NCBI GenBank assembly: GCA_023957125.1
Contig: JAMLHL010000006.1
Span: 124,001-188,000 of the forward strand
Direction: 5' to 3'
DNA from: Chitinophagaceae bacterium
Lineage (GTDB): Bacteria; Bacteroidota; Bacteroidia; Chitinophagales; Chitinophagaceae
DNA length: 64,000 nucleotides
In this document: piece by piece, positions 50,837 through 59,973 of the stretch
Numbering within the stretch: the stretch's first letter is position 1
Layout of the letters: each line of letters begins with the position of its first letter
Translations under genes and position numbers: made by a program
Notes under the pieces: model-generated
The model's database searches: none
What the model was told of the DNA's origin: nothing
Seen by the model: the letters and a program-made list of their open reading frames with translations, nothing else

Positions 50837-50850
50837 GGAACAAAAAGCTT

Positions 50851-51888
50851 ATGCGGATCAGGGAAAATGTATCACTCAGGCAATATAACACTTTTGGAAT
50901 AAATGTAGCAGCGCGATATTTTGCCGCTTTCAACAATACAGATGAACTGTCCGCGCGGCTGGAGGAAAATCCCCGGATCCATAAAATTATTATCGGTGGA
51001 GGCAGCAATATTCTTTTTACCAAAGATGTGGATGGGATGGTATTGAAGAACGAGATGATGGGTATCGAAGTGCTCAAAGAAGACAATGACTATGTATATG
51101 TGCGGGCTGCAGCGGGCGAGAACTGGCATGGTTTTGTACAATATTGCATACAGCGCAACTGGGGTGGGATAGAAAACCTGTCGCTGATACCCGGATGTGT
51201 GGGCGCCGCGCCGATGCAAAATATAGGAGCCTACGGTGTTGAACTGCAGGAGGTGTTTGAAGGTCTGACCGCTTTTCATATCCGGGATATGAAAATGCAG
51301 CATTTCGGACCATCCGATTGCGCTTTTGGTTATCGGGATAGTGTATTTAAGAAAGAATATAGAAACCGGTTTATTATTCTTGATGTTACGTTCCGGTTAT
51401 TGAAGAAGCCGGTGTTTCATACTTCTTACGGCGCCATCCGGCAGGAACTGGAGAAGATGGGGGTAAAGGAGTTGAGTGTACAGGCTGTGTCCCGGGCAGT
51501 GATCAATATCCGCAGGTCCAAACTTCCGGATCCGGCTGTTATCGGCAACGCGGGCAGTTTTTTTAAGAATCCCGAAATCACTGTAGAACAGTTTCAGACG
51601 CTGGAAAAGCTTTACCCGGAGATGCCTCACTATCCTGTCAAAAAATATCCGTCATCTGCTGACAACGATAGCGGACGGGTGAAGATAGCTGCAGGCTGGC
51701 TGATAGAGCAATGCGGCTGGAAAGGCTTTCGTAATGGTGATGCCGGGGTGCATGTCAGCCAGGCTTTGGTGCTGGTGAATTATGGCAAGGCCAAAGGAAG
51801 CGATATCTACCGGTTGAGCGAAGAGATTGTGCAGAGCGTGCAGAAAAAGTTTGGTATCATCTTAGACAGAGAGGTCAATATCCTTTGA
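50851..51888 (+). CDS. murB: UDP-N-acetylenolpyruvoylglucosamine reductase
   Basis: MurB reduces the enolpyruvyl group to give UDP-MurNAc, the committed step of peptidoglycan synthesis. The protein has 345 residues: FAD-binding QYNTFGINVAA, IGGGSNILF, IPGCVGAAPMQNIGAYG, the catalytic serine in NAGSFFKNP (Ser236) and a C-terminal glutamate in LDREVNIL (Glu341). Both proton-transfer residues are present. It resembles the long type I form as in Escherichia coli. Confidence 0.96.
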   Translation: MRIRENVSLRQYNTFGINVAARYFAAFNNTDELSARLEENPRIHKIIIGGGSNILFTKDVDGMVLKNEMMGIEVLKEDNDYVYVRAAAGENWHGFVQYCIQRNWGGIENLSLIPGCVGAAPMQNIGAYGVELQEVFEGLTAFHIRDMKMQHFGPSDCAFGYRDSVFKKEYRNRFIILDVTFRLLKKPVFHTSYGAIRQELEKMGVKELSVQAVSRAVINIRRSKLPDPAVIGNAGSFFKNPEITVEQFQTLEKLYPEMPHYPVKKYPSSADNDSGRVKIAAGWLIEQCGWKGFRNGDAGVHVSQALVLVNYGKAKGSDIYRLSEEIVQSVQKKFGIILDREVNIL

Positions 51889-51917
51889 TGAAAAATGCGG
51901 GCGCTGCGTTTTCTATA

Positions 51918-53285
51918 TTATATGAATTCGAAATGGCCGAGTTCATCGCAGGACAGCACGGACTGTTGTCCTGAAGACAGATTTTTTACCACGCAGGTGT
52001 TGGTTTCCATTTCCCGGCTGCCGATCATTACGGCGTATGCGATCCGTTTTTTCTCCGCATATTTAAACTGCTTGTCGAATTTGGCCTGCTGATGATACAG
52101 CTCACTGGAAATCCCTCTGTTCCGGAGCTCCTGCATCAACGAAAATGCCCTCCGGCCTTCCGCTTCCCCCAGGTTGAAAAACAATACCCGGGTGCCGGTA
52201 TGTACTTCCTCCGGAAATAATTTCATTTCTTCCATTACGTCGTATATCCGGTCTATACCGAAGGAAATTCCCACTCCCGGGATATCGGGCACGCCAAACA
52301 GTCCGGTCAGATCATCGTAGCGTCCGCCGCCGCCGATACTGCCCATTTGTACTTCTTTTGCCTTGATCTCAAAAATCATCCCGGTATAATAATCCAATCC
52401 CCTTGCCAGGGTGAAATCAATTACCGGCTGCTGGTCACTCACCGGTTGCAGATAATTTAAAACGAATTCTATTTCTTCTATGCCGGACTTGCCTGCCGGA
52501 TTTTCACCCAATAAGGTTTTCACGGATTGTAACTTCCCCGTATTGCTCCCCTCAATAGCGAGATATTGACGGATGAAAGTAATCTGATTTTCATCCAAAC
52601 CTCTTTGCGCCAGTTCTTCCCCTACTTTTTCTATTCCTATCTTATCCAGTTTGTCAATAGCGATGGTGATATCCGTAAGTTTTTCGCCGCCTCCGCAGTG
52701 CGCCGCTAAAGCAGATAATATTTTCCTGTTGTTGATTTTGATATCAACGGGGATCCCGAGTTGTTGAAAGACGGTTGCGTAGATCAGGAAGAGTTCCGCC
52801 TCGTTCACCAGGGAAGTGCTGCCAACCACGTCTGCGTCACACTGGCAGAACTCGCGGTACCTGCCTTTTTGCGGACGGTCGGCCCGCCATACGGGCTGCA
52901 CCTGGTAGCGTTTGAACGGGAAACTGAGCTGTCCGTGGTTCATGGCTACATAGCGTGCAAAAGGAATGGTGAGGTCGTATTTCAAGGCCCGTTCCGTAAG
53001 GTTTTTATCATTCTTTCCCTGTAATACATTTTCAAAAGCGGCCTTTGCCTTGTCTATGTTTTTGGGATCATTTAAGCCGTTGTTTAAAATCTTGAAAATG
53101 AGCTTGTCGCCTTCTTCTCCGTATTTTCCCATAAGGGTATCCAGGTTTTCCATTGCGGGCGTTTCCAGCGGTTCAAAGCCGTATCGTTCAAACACCTTTT
53201 TAATCGTGTTGATGATATAGTTTCTTTTGCGCACCACTTCTGCGCCGAAATCTCTGGTACCCTGCGGAATGGAAGCCTTGCTCAT
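51918..53285 (-). CDS. hisS: Histidyl-tRNA synthetase
   Basis: HisS charges tRNA-His. The 455-residue chain shows class II motif 1 (NYIINTIKKVFERYGFEPLETP), motif 2 (VWRADRPQKGRYREFCQCD), the histidine-specific ARGLDYYTG loop, motif 3 (GVGISFGIDRIYDVM), and a C-terminal anticodon-binding domain (VLFFNLGEAEGRRAFSL). It is complete. The tyrosine phosphatase gene lies 22 bp upstream on the same strand, so they are probably co-transcribed. Confidence 0.96.
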   Translation of the reverse strand: MSKASIPQGTRDFGAEVVRKRNYIINTIKKVFERYGFEPLETPAMENLDTLMGKYGEEGDKLIFKILNNGLNDPKNIDKAKAAFENVLQGKNDKNLTERALKYDLTIPFARYVAMNHGQLSFPFKRYQVQPVWRADRPQKGRYREFCQCDADVVGSTSLVNEAELFLIYATVFQQLGIPVDIKINNRKILSALAAHCGGGEKLTDITIAIDKLDKIGIEKVGEELAQRGLDENQITFIRQYLAIEGSNTGKLQSVKTLLGENPAGKSGIEEIEFVLNYLQPVSDQQPVIDFTLARGLDYYTGMIFEIKAKEVQMGSIGGGGRYDDLTGLFGVPDIPGVGISFGIDRIYDVMEEMKLFPEEVHTGTRVLFFNLGEAEGRRAFSLMQELRNRGISSELYHQQAKFDKQFKYAEKKRIAYAVMIGSREMETNTCVVKNLSSGQQSVLSCDELGHFEFI

Positions 53286-53307
53286 GCGGTATATTTATTG
53301 CCTGTTT

Positions 53308-53775
53308 TTATTTTTTGTGAAAAGCATAATGTTCAACGATCTTATCACAGGCCCGGTTGATCATATCAAATACCTCACGATAGCCCGATTCGGGCCCGTA
53401 CCAGGGATCGGGTACGTCTATATTGCGACCGGGATATAATTCATTCATCAGCAGTTTCACTTTCGCGTCGTTAAAATTTTTCCCGGTGCGCCATCTTATT
53501 TCTTCGATCACATCTTCGGCCATGGCATAAACGATGTCGAAATGATCAAAATCTGCCGGGATGATATTTCTTGCCCTTTGCCTGCTGATATCTATCCCAT
53601 GCATCTGCGCCACCTTTTGCGATAGCCGGTGAGGCGCTTCGCCAACATGATAGCCGTTGGTGCCCGCGCTATCCACCTGCCAGTTGAGGTGCGCCTGTTC
53701 TATTTTGAACTCCATGATCCCTTCCGCCAGCGGGCTTCTGCAAATATTGCCCAGGCAAACCATTAATATCTTCAT
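53308..53775 (-). CDS. Low-molecular-weight protein-tyrosine phosphatase
   Basis: The ATG at 53775 gives 155 residues, the family's size; a longer frame running to 54021 would only translate repeats. The phosphate loop C(x)5R is VCLGNICRSP with Cys7 and Arg13, and the general acid is in DVPDPWYG. It dephosphorylates tyrosine on proteins, often in exopolysaccharide control. It directly precedes hisS. Confidence 0.93.
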   Translation of the reverse strand: MKILMVCLGNICRSPLAEGIMEFKIEQAHLNWQVDSAGTNGYHVGEAPHRLSQKVAQMHGIDISRQRARNIIPADFDHFDIVYAMAEDVIEEIRWRTGKNFNDAKVKLLMNELYPGRNIDVPDPWYGPESGYREVFDMINRACDKIVEHYAFHKK

Positions 53776-54172
53776 AGCCTGTAAAATCGCTGCAAAGGTA
53801 ACCGGAGGATTTGATAATTTGAAGATTTGGAAATGTGGAAATGTGAAAATGGGGAAATGTGGAGATGTGGAAATGTGAAAATGCCTGCCCTGACGGATGG
53901 AAGGGTGAAAATGAGGAATGCGTTGTTCTGATGAATAGAAGGGGGAGCTGCCACCCTGAGCTTGTCGAAGGGAAGGGTTGAAAATGGATTCCGTTCTAAA
54001 ATATCCATTCTCTGTTGTCAAATGTTTAAAATCGCGCTGAAGATGCTATTCTGCCGGTACCGGCTATATTTATCGGAACGCGGATAATACGGATACGGGG
54101 CAACGCGGATCGCCACGGAATAAAATCAGTGAATATCCGCGTCATCAGCGTGCTAATAGAAAAGTATGTAAA
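53776..54172. repeat. Intergenic region with A/T-rich simple repeats and a dispersed palindrome
   Basis: From 53813 to 53885 the sequence repeats GGAAATGTGGAAATGTGAAAA-like strings, followed by the TGCCTGCCCTGACGGATGGAAGGG block that also occurs (inverted) near 16.83 kb and (variant) at 7.34 kb. CCCTGAGCTTGTCGAAGGG at 53954-53972 is a palindromic string. The rest, up to the GH20 stop, holds no gene or clear signal. Confidence 0.65.
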
Positions 54173-56770
54173 TTATTGCACTTCCTGTACGATTGTTCTC
54201 CCTGATCTTCCGGCAGCGTCGAAGGTTTTGAATTTCAGCGATCCTTTCAATACAACCGGCTCCTTATATACGGGCGACTGCAGGGTGGGTTCCTCCCCGT
54301 CCGTAGTATAGTGGATGCTGATGCCCGGCAGGGCAACGTTTGCCATTACCCTGCCATTTTCAATCTTCACACCTGCCGGCGGCACACGATAGGCGTATCC
54401 GCCATTGAAATGAGCCAGTTTGGGAAATTCTTTTTGTGCAATGGTATTGGCAAACCGGTTCCAGCCCTGGTCAATGCTTTGCAAACGAACCTGGCGGTTG
54501 GTCTGCGTTTCCCATTTTCTTTCGGGCGACCACGCACTTTCCGCGAAGCCGAGTAATTTGGGCAGCGTGTAATATTCCAGCATCTCTCTTCCTTTGATCG
54601 TTTCGCTCCACAACTGGGCTTCCAATCCGCGGATATTTTTGCGGGCTTCGGGTTTCAGGCTCTGCCATTTTGTAGCCGGGCTGTCCCAAAACAGTTCTTC
54701 ACCCATTGCGCCTTTGAGCGTAGTGTTGAACATATTGAAAGGCGCGAAAGCCCAGGCGTTTTTGGTATCAATGAATCCTGCCCAGTATAAGCCCGGCTCT
54801 TTGGGGTCGTTGTTATAAGCCAGATCAAAATAGAAGTTGGACACATTACACAATACCACGTTGTAACCGGCATTGGCCAAACGGTATCCCAGATCGGGAT
54901 AGTCAAACAAATTATTCCAGATATAAGGAACTACTTTTTTACCGGAAAACTCCGGGTTGGGAATATATTTTCCGCTGGCATCCTTGATGAGCGCTACCTC
55001 TTCCCATCCATGCACTTCGAGGTTTCTTTTTTCCATGCGCTTTACCAGTTCCCGGAAGAAGTAGGTCTGCAGGTTCTTGGGGTCTCCAATCTCCGGATGT
55101 TTTTTCAGCAGTTCCAATGCCTCCGGCGATCCTGTCCAGGCGCCCTCCGCCACTTCATCGCCACCGGCATGGAAGATTTCCATTTTTAAGCCGGCTTCTT
55201 CGTACATCCTGGCAAATTCGTCCACCACCTTTTCAAAAAAGCGATAGGTGGATTCTCTGCTCACGTTTACCACGTTGTCTTTAAACAATTGGGCCGACAG
55301 GTACACCGATTGATCTTCCGGGTCCACCAACCGGTATTCATTGGCTTCTTCCTCTTTGCCCTCTTTCATCAAACGCTGGTAACGGGCTTCCATAGATTTG
55401 ATGGCAGCCCTGGCGTGACCCGGGAAATTCAATTCCGGTATCACGGTGATATGACGGCTTTTGGCATATTTCAGGATCTCGATAAAATCACTCCTGGTGT
55501 AAAACCCGCTGCCGTGATATCCTTTGTCGTAGGCAATGGGGCCGGAGCCGTATGCCGGGTGAACAGCCGGGTCTTTTATAGTTTTTACATGCTGCCGCTG
55601 AGCGCCTACTTCCGTCAGTTCCGGCAGCCCGGGAATTTCAACCCGCCATCCTTCATCTTCAGAAGTATATAACAGCATATGATTGAGCTTGTACTGCGCC
55701 ATCACATCCAGGATACGCAGAACGGTTTCCTTTTCCTGGAAGTTGCGGCTCACGTCGAGGTGCAGGCTGCGGAACCCGAAGCGGGGCGCGTCGTCAATGG
55801 TTACTGCAGCAACTGCGGGTGCTTCCGCCTTACCCAGATAGACCTCTGTAGGTAAAAGCGCCAGCAAACTCTGGATGCCGTAAAAAACCCCCGCTGCATC
55901 GAAGCCGGTGATGCGGATCCCTTTTTCGTTTGCACTTAAGTGATAGGCTTCGGCTTTTTTCTCCTTAACCACCGTTGGGTCAACAGACAGAAATATATCG
56001 TTGCCTGAAGAAGTTCCTTCGCTGACGGTGAAGTCTTTGCCGGTTATTGCTTTGAGTTTAGCGGCTAAAATACCCGCTTCGCTGCCCAGGTTACCGGAAT
56101 AATGAATGGCAACGCCTTTTAGAGCGAAGCTGCCGTTGGTTTTCGTAAAATGCGCCGGAGTGGGAATGATGGGTAAGAGATCATCGGCGTCGAGCAGCGA
56201 TAGGGTTTCGTTTTCCTGGTAGGTTTTAGCCGGGGATGCAGGTTCTTCTTTGTCGGCAGCGGTTCTGAGCAGTTGCTCCCTGCGGGTAAAAGGGATGAGG
56301 GTATAATCTTCAATTTTTGCAATACGTTGCTCGCTGCCGTCCCCGTCATAAAAAACGATGTAGGTACCTAAAGGAGCATCGGTTTCCTTGATCTTGAATT
56401 CGGTGGCTTTGTAATAGATGTCAATCGAATCCCCCTTTGCAAGAGAAAATCCGCTGTTGGGTGAAAGCCGGTACCAGTCGCCGTTCAGGTGTTCGAGCAT
56501 CGCCGGTTGTGGTTGTTCGGGCTGCAGTAGCGGGGTAGGAGCGATGGAAAAGAAAAGCGCCCAGTTCTTGTCGGTCAGCGTCTGTTCGTCCTTGTTGTGC
56601 AGGGTGATACGCGCCGTGTACCCAGCGTCGGTAAAATTGCTGACCAGTTCCCATTTCATAGCTATGGCGGCAACGCCTTCTGCTTTAGCCGGTGCGGGTT
56701 GTTGGTTGCAGCCGGTGAAGACAACATATGCTGCCAGCAGCAAGTAAACGGGTAGTTTGAAGTATTTCAT
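54173..56770 (-). CDS. Beta-N-acetylhexosaminidase (GH20), lipoprotein
   Basis: This 865-residue enzyme should release terminal GlcNAc or GalNAc from chitin-type oligomers or glycans, on the outer membrane or in the periplasm. The N-terminus has a lipobox (VVFTGC). Then come a CHB_HEX carbohydrate-binding domain (WELVSNFTDAGYTARI, about 35-175), a GH20b domain (about 205-330), the GH20 barrel (RFGFRSLHLDVSRNF) with the Asp-Glu pair Asp538-Glu539 in HAGGDEV, and a C-terminal sheet domain (ISIHYTTDGEEPT). It could supply GlcNAc to the kinase/murQ pathway at 11-12.8 kb. A TATATTTG box lies just upstream. Confidence 0.94.
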   Translation of the reverse strand: MKYFKLPVYLLLAAYVVFTGCNQQPAPAKAEGVAAIAMKWELVSNFTDAGYTARITLHNKDEQTLTDKNWALFFSIAPTPLLQPEQPQPAMLEHLNGDWYRLSPNSGFSLAKGDSIDIYYKATEFKIKETDAPLGTYIVFYDGDGSEQRIAKIEDYTLIPFTRREQLLRTAADKEEPASPAKTYQENETLSLLDADDLLPIIPTPAHFTKTNGSFALKGVAIHYSGNLGSEAGILAAKLKAITGKDFTVSEGTSSGNDIFLSVDPTVVKEKKAEAYHLSANEKGIRITGFDAAGVFYGIQSLLALLPTEVYLGKAEAPAVAAVTIDDAPRFGFRSLHLDVSRNFQEKETVLRILDVMAQYKLNHMLLYTSEDEGWRVEIPGLPELTEVGAQRQHVKTIKDPAVHPAYGSGPIAYDKGYHGSGFYTRSDFIEILKYAKSRHITVIPELNFPGHARAAIKSMEARYQRLMKEGKEEEANEYRLVDPEDQSVYLSAQLFKDNVVNVSRESTYRFFEKVVDEFARMYEEAGLKMEIFHAGGDEVAEGAWTGSPEALELLKKHPEIGDPKNLQTYFFRELVKRMEKRNLEVHGWEEVALIKDASGKYIPNPEFSGKKVVPYIWNNLFDYPDLGYRLANAGYNVVLCNVSNFYFDLAYNNDPKEPGLYWAGFIDTKNAWAFAPFNMFNTTLKGAMGEELFWDSPATKWQSLKPEARKNIRGLEAQLWSETIKGREMLEYYTLPKLLGFAESAWSPERKWETQTNRQVRLQSIDQGWNRFANTIAQKEFPKLAHFNGGYAYRVPPAGVKIENGRVMANVALPGISIHYTTDGEEPTLQSPVYKEPVVLKGSLKFKTFDAAGRSGRTIVQEVQ

Positions 56771-57092
56771 GCGCAGGGGTATTAACTACAAATATAAGGC
56801 AGGGGTGGTTTTAGTTTCGGGTTTTTTAGTGGGGAAGTTTTAGACCGGTAGCTGAGGAGCGGAGCCTGGTACCGAAGAAAGGGAGGGTCTGACAACCATT
56901 ATTACCATCTTTTTACTGTAAGTACCGGTCAGCCGTTGGTTGATGTATCGTTTCGGGTTGAACCCTGGTTTTTAATCGCTTTTAAACGTTTTTAAGTATT
57001 TTTAAGTGCTTAAAGTAACGGCAATCGGGGAGTTGCACGCCATTTTATGACGCAGCGGTTTTATCATATCTTGCGGCTATATAAATCTAATA
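56771..57092. other. Left border of the accessory island
   Basis: The stretch contains the GH20 -7 box, a TGAGGAGCGGAGCC block, and a TTTTAAACGTTTTTAAG-type repeat near 56980-57010, then the inverted-repeat end GTTGCACGCC (57032-57041). No gene is seen. Base composition shifts to A+T from about 56950. Confidence 0.4.
56789..56796 (-). promoter_or_regulatory. Candidate -7 box of the GH20 gene
   Basis: The minus strand reads TATATTTG, an exact TAnnTTTG match, ending 18 bases before the ATG of the hexosaminidase gene. The -33 region lacks a clear TTG. Confidence 0.45.
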
Positions 57093-57926
57093 ATGGAAAG
57101 AACAATCGACATTGAAACAAATCCTGAAAACCTAAATGAGTGGGTAAGACAAAGTATTGACTTGTTTAGGAACTCAAACTACCTTGACCAAATATTAGAG
57201 GTGTATCCATTTCAGATTGCAGCACCCGAGCGACTCGATGCTGGAATTAGACGCAGAATTATTGCTGCTCATCAAGCTCGAAGAACAAAAGAATTAATTG
57301 AGCTATTAAAAGGATTGACTAAGTTTCCTTATGAAGACCCTATTTGGTATTTACTTAAAAACAGTGAAGGCTGTATTGATAATAATCCACGACAAATACA
57401 AAGAATTGCCGAATCTTTATATTCAATGACAGCTGAAGAAACCGTTGTTAGACTTGAGGCTGCCCCTAAATTAAATACACAAATGGGTCCTATGTTCAAT
57501 GGTTGGCTAAGGCGAAATTTTACTCCTTTAGGATTAGATGCCTTTCAAAGGTCGACACGAGGAGTTTGTATACTTGATTCCAGCGAAGAAGTCGGAAAGG
57601 AATTTATTAATGATACTTTACATCAAAATCTTGCAAAACGTCCTGACTTAATAGCAAAAGTGAATCGGCAAATAATTATAGGCGAAGCAAAGTGGATTGG
57701 GCAGCCGGGTGGCAATCAAGAAAAGCAAGTACAAGAAGTTCTTAATTTTTGTCGACATCAACGTGGAAATGTAATTAGGATAGGAGTAGTTGATGGATTC
57801 CCATGGTCTGTTTTCAACATAAATCACCGGCTGGTTAATAACAAAGAAGCTGTTAATATACAAGAATCAGAGTATGATATGGTAAGTGCGTTACTACTTC
57901 AAGCTTATTTACAAAGATTTCTCTAA
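57093..57926 (+). CDS. Putative type II restriction endonuclease (PD-(D/E)xK type)
   Basis: I infer this from context and from one motif. The 277-residue protein contains PDLIAKVNRQIIIGEAKWIG, i.e. Asp185, then Glu198-Ala-Lys200, the spacing of a PD-(D/E)xK nuclease core. Following helices (QVQEVLNFCRHQRG) and a hydrophobic strand VIRIGVVDGFPW fit that fold. It converges on a DNA methyltransferase gene with abutting stop codons (57924-57926 and 57927-57929), the usual arrangement of a restriction-modification pair. Codon use is A+T-rich compared with the flanking core genes. The recognition site is unknown. Confidence 0.7.
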   Translation: MERTIDIETNPENLNEWVRQSIDLFRNSNYLDQILEVYPFQIAAPERLDAGIRRRIIAAHQARRTKELIELLKGLTKFPYEDPIWYLLKNSEGCIDNNPRQIQRIAESLYSMTAEETVVRLEAAPKLNTQMGPMFNGWLRRNFTPLGLDAFQRSTRGVCILDSSEEVGKEFINDTLHQNLAKRPDLIAKVNRQIIIGEAKWIGQPGGNQEKQVQEVLNFCRHQRGNVIRIGVVDGFPWSVFNINHRLVNNKEAVNIQESEYDMVSALLLQAYLQRFL

Positions 57927-59228
57927 TTAATCAAGTGATATATATTCAAAGAAGTTACACTTAATTTTCCCCTTTTTGAAATTGCTTTTCACAACAGATA
58001 AAGATTGAGTAGAATTATCAATGCCAATCCACTTTCTTTTTAGCTCATTCGCTACAAATAAAGTTGAGCCACTTCCAGCAAAGCAATCAAGTACAACAGA
58101 ATCTTCATTAGAGGAATTTGAAATAATTCTACGGAGCATTTCATGATTTTTTTGTGTTGGGTAATCAACGTAAGACAACCCTTTATCCTTGAATTCCCAG
58201 ACATCTTGAACCTTTTTTCCCTTGTGTTCCTTAGCAAAAATCATTTTTCTTGGATTGCCGCTTTCAGACCATTCAATTAATCCTTGCATATCAAGTCGTG
58301 TAAGTTCTTCCCTACTATATCGCCAATGCCTTCCTTTAGGAGGCATTAATCCATTCCATTCCTTTCCGGTATCGCCATCAATTGTCTCACCTGGAGCATG
58401 TAATGGATTAGTAGTGTATCGACCATATTTTGGATGGATTTTTGGGAAGAAAATATATTCTTCTTCTTTTGTCAGTTCTTCTTTTACCTCATTCCAAATA
58501 TTTTTGTCTCTTTCTTTTGCATAAAACAAAATAATATCTGAGTAATTGCCATATGCGTTTCTTGCAAAATTTTTAGGGTTGCATTTAATGCGTGTAATAT
58601 CATTTATGAAATTATTATAGCCAAACACTTCATCCATTATAATTTTTACATAATGCCCAATTTTTTTATCAATATGCAAATAGATGCTTCCATTTTCAGA
58701 AAGTAGCTCCCTAAGCAAAAAAAGTCTCTTTCTTAGGAACTCCAAAAAGTCGCCATGCAATAACTTATCAGAATAAGCATGGTCATGGTCAAGGTTAGAA
58801 AAATCTTGACCTGTTCCATATGGAGGGTCAATATAAATAAGGTCAATTTTCCCCCTTAAGTCTGAAAGAAGATTTTTTAATACATAGAAATTATCGCCAA
58901 AAATGAACTTATTAAAATCGCCTTTGTGATTAATTTCAATAGGCTTAATTGTTCCTAAATGCCTTGAAGTTAAAATTTCTTTTTCTTCGCTTTTACCTTG
59001 ATAGTCTAAAACACAATTTCTTGATTTTTTAAAATAAATAGCTTCTGGTTCCGACACAACCGAATTGGAAGAAAGAAAATTTTCAAATTCTGAATGAGAA
59101 ACACGATAACTCTTATTTATCTTAACAGCGTTTAATTCCTTTTTTTGAATATACTTTGCAACTGTTTGCCTTGTAACTTTTAAGGTTTGGGCTACCTCAT
59201 CGACAGTTAAAAAATTACTCATAGCCAT
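57927..59228 (-). CDS. DNA (N6-adenine or N4-cytosine) methyltransferase with N-terminal HTH
   Basis: The 433-residue enzyme protects DNA in the pair with the convergent endonuclease. The first about 60 residues are an excisionase-like helix-turn-helix (VDEVAQTLKVTRQTVAKYIQKKEL), which may give sequence recognition or autoregulation. The catalytic motif IV is DPPYGTG (Asp134), with the SAM motif I DCFAGSGST (Asp381) near the C-terminus, so the order is IV before I (beta class). A target-recognition stretch lies between (about 180-360). DPPY points to N6-adenine, but N4-cytosine is not excluded. Its A+T-rich codons match the island. Confidence 0.88.
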   Translation of the reverse strand: MAMSNFLTVDEVAQTLKVTRQTVAKYIQKKELNAVKINKSYRVSHSEFENFLSSNSVVSEPEAIYFKKSRNCVLDYQGKSEEKEILTSRHLGTIKPIEINHKGDFNKFIFGDNFYVLKNLLSDLRGKIDLIYIDPPYGTGQDFSNLDHDHAYSDKLLHGDFLEFLRKRLFLLRELLSENGSIYLHIDKKIGHYVKIIMDEVFGYNNFINDITRIKCNPKNFARNAYGNYSDIILFYAKERDKNIWNEVKEELTKEEEYIFFPKIHPKYGRYTTNPLHAPGETIDGDTGKEWNGLMPPKGRHWRYSREELTRLDMQGLIEWSESGNPRKMIFAKEHKGKKVQDVWEFKDKGLSYVDYPTQKNHEMLRRIISNSSNEDSVVLDCFAGSGSTLFVANELKRKWIGIDNSTQSLSVVKSNFKKGKIKCNFFEYISLD

Positions 59229-59613
59229 CTATATTTATGACGCAAATTAACCTATTTTAACAAATAATCAAATGTGACATTACTTTTTTATGCACATTTT
59301 TGGGCGACCGAGAAAAACGGCGTGCAACAAAAGTATTTGCAAAAGCAGGGCTGGACATTGTAACATCAGCTATTTGCAAGCATCAGCAGCGGTTCGAGCT
59401 CGACATTCAATTTTCAGCTTTAGTTCTTAACTTCAACAACATATTTTCAATTGGGCATTTGTACCGGGCTGGACAATCAATGAATTCCCTGCCTTCGGCA
59501 ATACCCGAACCGTTGGCTGTAATTTTATCGCGACCATCTTAAAGGGAATCCACTCGAACTTACACCAAAAATAAAGTTGCACATTCGGACAACATCCTGT
59601 ACCTTTGTGCCAT
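59229..59613. other. Island spacer with inverted-repeat end and CGTTGG palindrome
   Basis: GGCGTGCAAC at 59319-59328 is the exact inverse of GTTGCACGCC at 57032-57041, enclosing the restriction-modification pair. Further on, ACCGTTGGCTG (59509-59519) is one of three related sites before accessory genes. An 80-codon open frame at 59300-59542 starts at TTG and shows no protein-like features. A promoter for the next gene lies at the end. Confidence 0.5.
59577..59607 (+). promoter_or_regulatory. Promoter of the toxin-antitoxin pair
   Basis: TTG (59577-59579) and TACCTTTG (59600-59607) are separated by exactly 20 bases, a full Bacteroidota promoter. The expected transcript start falls at or within a few bases of the ATG at 59614, so the mRNA may be nearly leaderless. 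Confidence 0.65.
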
Positions 59614-59973
59614 ATGGCTAACCAAAAGTTAAGAACCATAACTTTATATAAAAACTACTTCTCTGACTTTTATTATAAACAAAGACAGAAAGTAAAAGAT
59701 AAAATTTTATGGACATTTAGACTTATTGAAACCATACAACCCGTTCCGACAGATTATCTGGAACACATGGAAGGAACGGATGGACTTTATGAAATCAGAG
59801 TTAAACTTGGAAGTGACATATTTCGCATTTTTTGCTTCTTTGACGAAGGAAAAATCATTGTACTTGCGAATGGCTTTCAAAAGAAAACTCAGAAGACACC
59901 AAAGGCTGAAATTGAAAAAGCACTGAAAATAAAAAAGGAATATGAAAGCGAAAAACAACATAAAAACTCTTGA
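59614..59973 (+). CDS. RelE/HigB-like (Gp49 family) toxin
   Basis: The ATG at 59614 (MANQKLRTI) is chosen over a TTG 9 bases before. The 119-residue protein has the RelE-type fold signature: FYYKQRQKVKDKILWTFRLI, then YLEHMEGTDGLYEIRVKLGSDIFRIFCFFDEGKIIVLANGFQKKTQKTP, read as the four-strand sheet with the basic KKxxKTP tail. Family toxins cut mRNA on the ribosome. The antitoxin gene overlaps its end by 32 bases, with toxin first, as in higBA pairs. It lies in the A+T-rich island. Confidence 0.85.
   Translation: MANQKLRTITLYKNYFSDFYYKQRQKVKDKILWTFRLIETIQPVPTDYLEHMEGTDGLYEIRVKLGSDIFRIFCFFDEGKIIVLANGFQKKTQKTPKAEIEKALKIKKEYESEKQHKNS

Noticed and set aside
53776..54021. N-terminal extension of the tyrosine phosphatase
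   Set aside because: It is translated A/T-rich repeat and dispersed palindrome; the ATG at 53775 gives the usual family start.
59300..59542. 80-codon frame upstream of the toxin gene
   Set aside because: It starts with TTG, lies over the inverted repeat and palindrome, and shows no domain or sensible composition.
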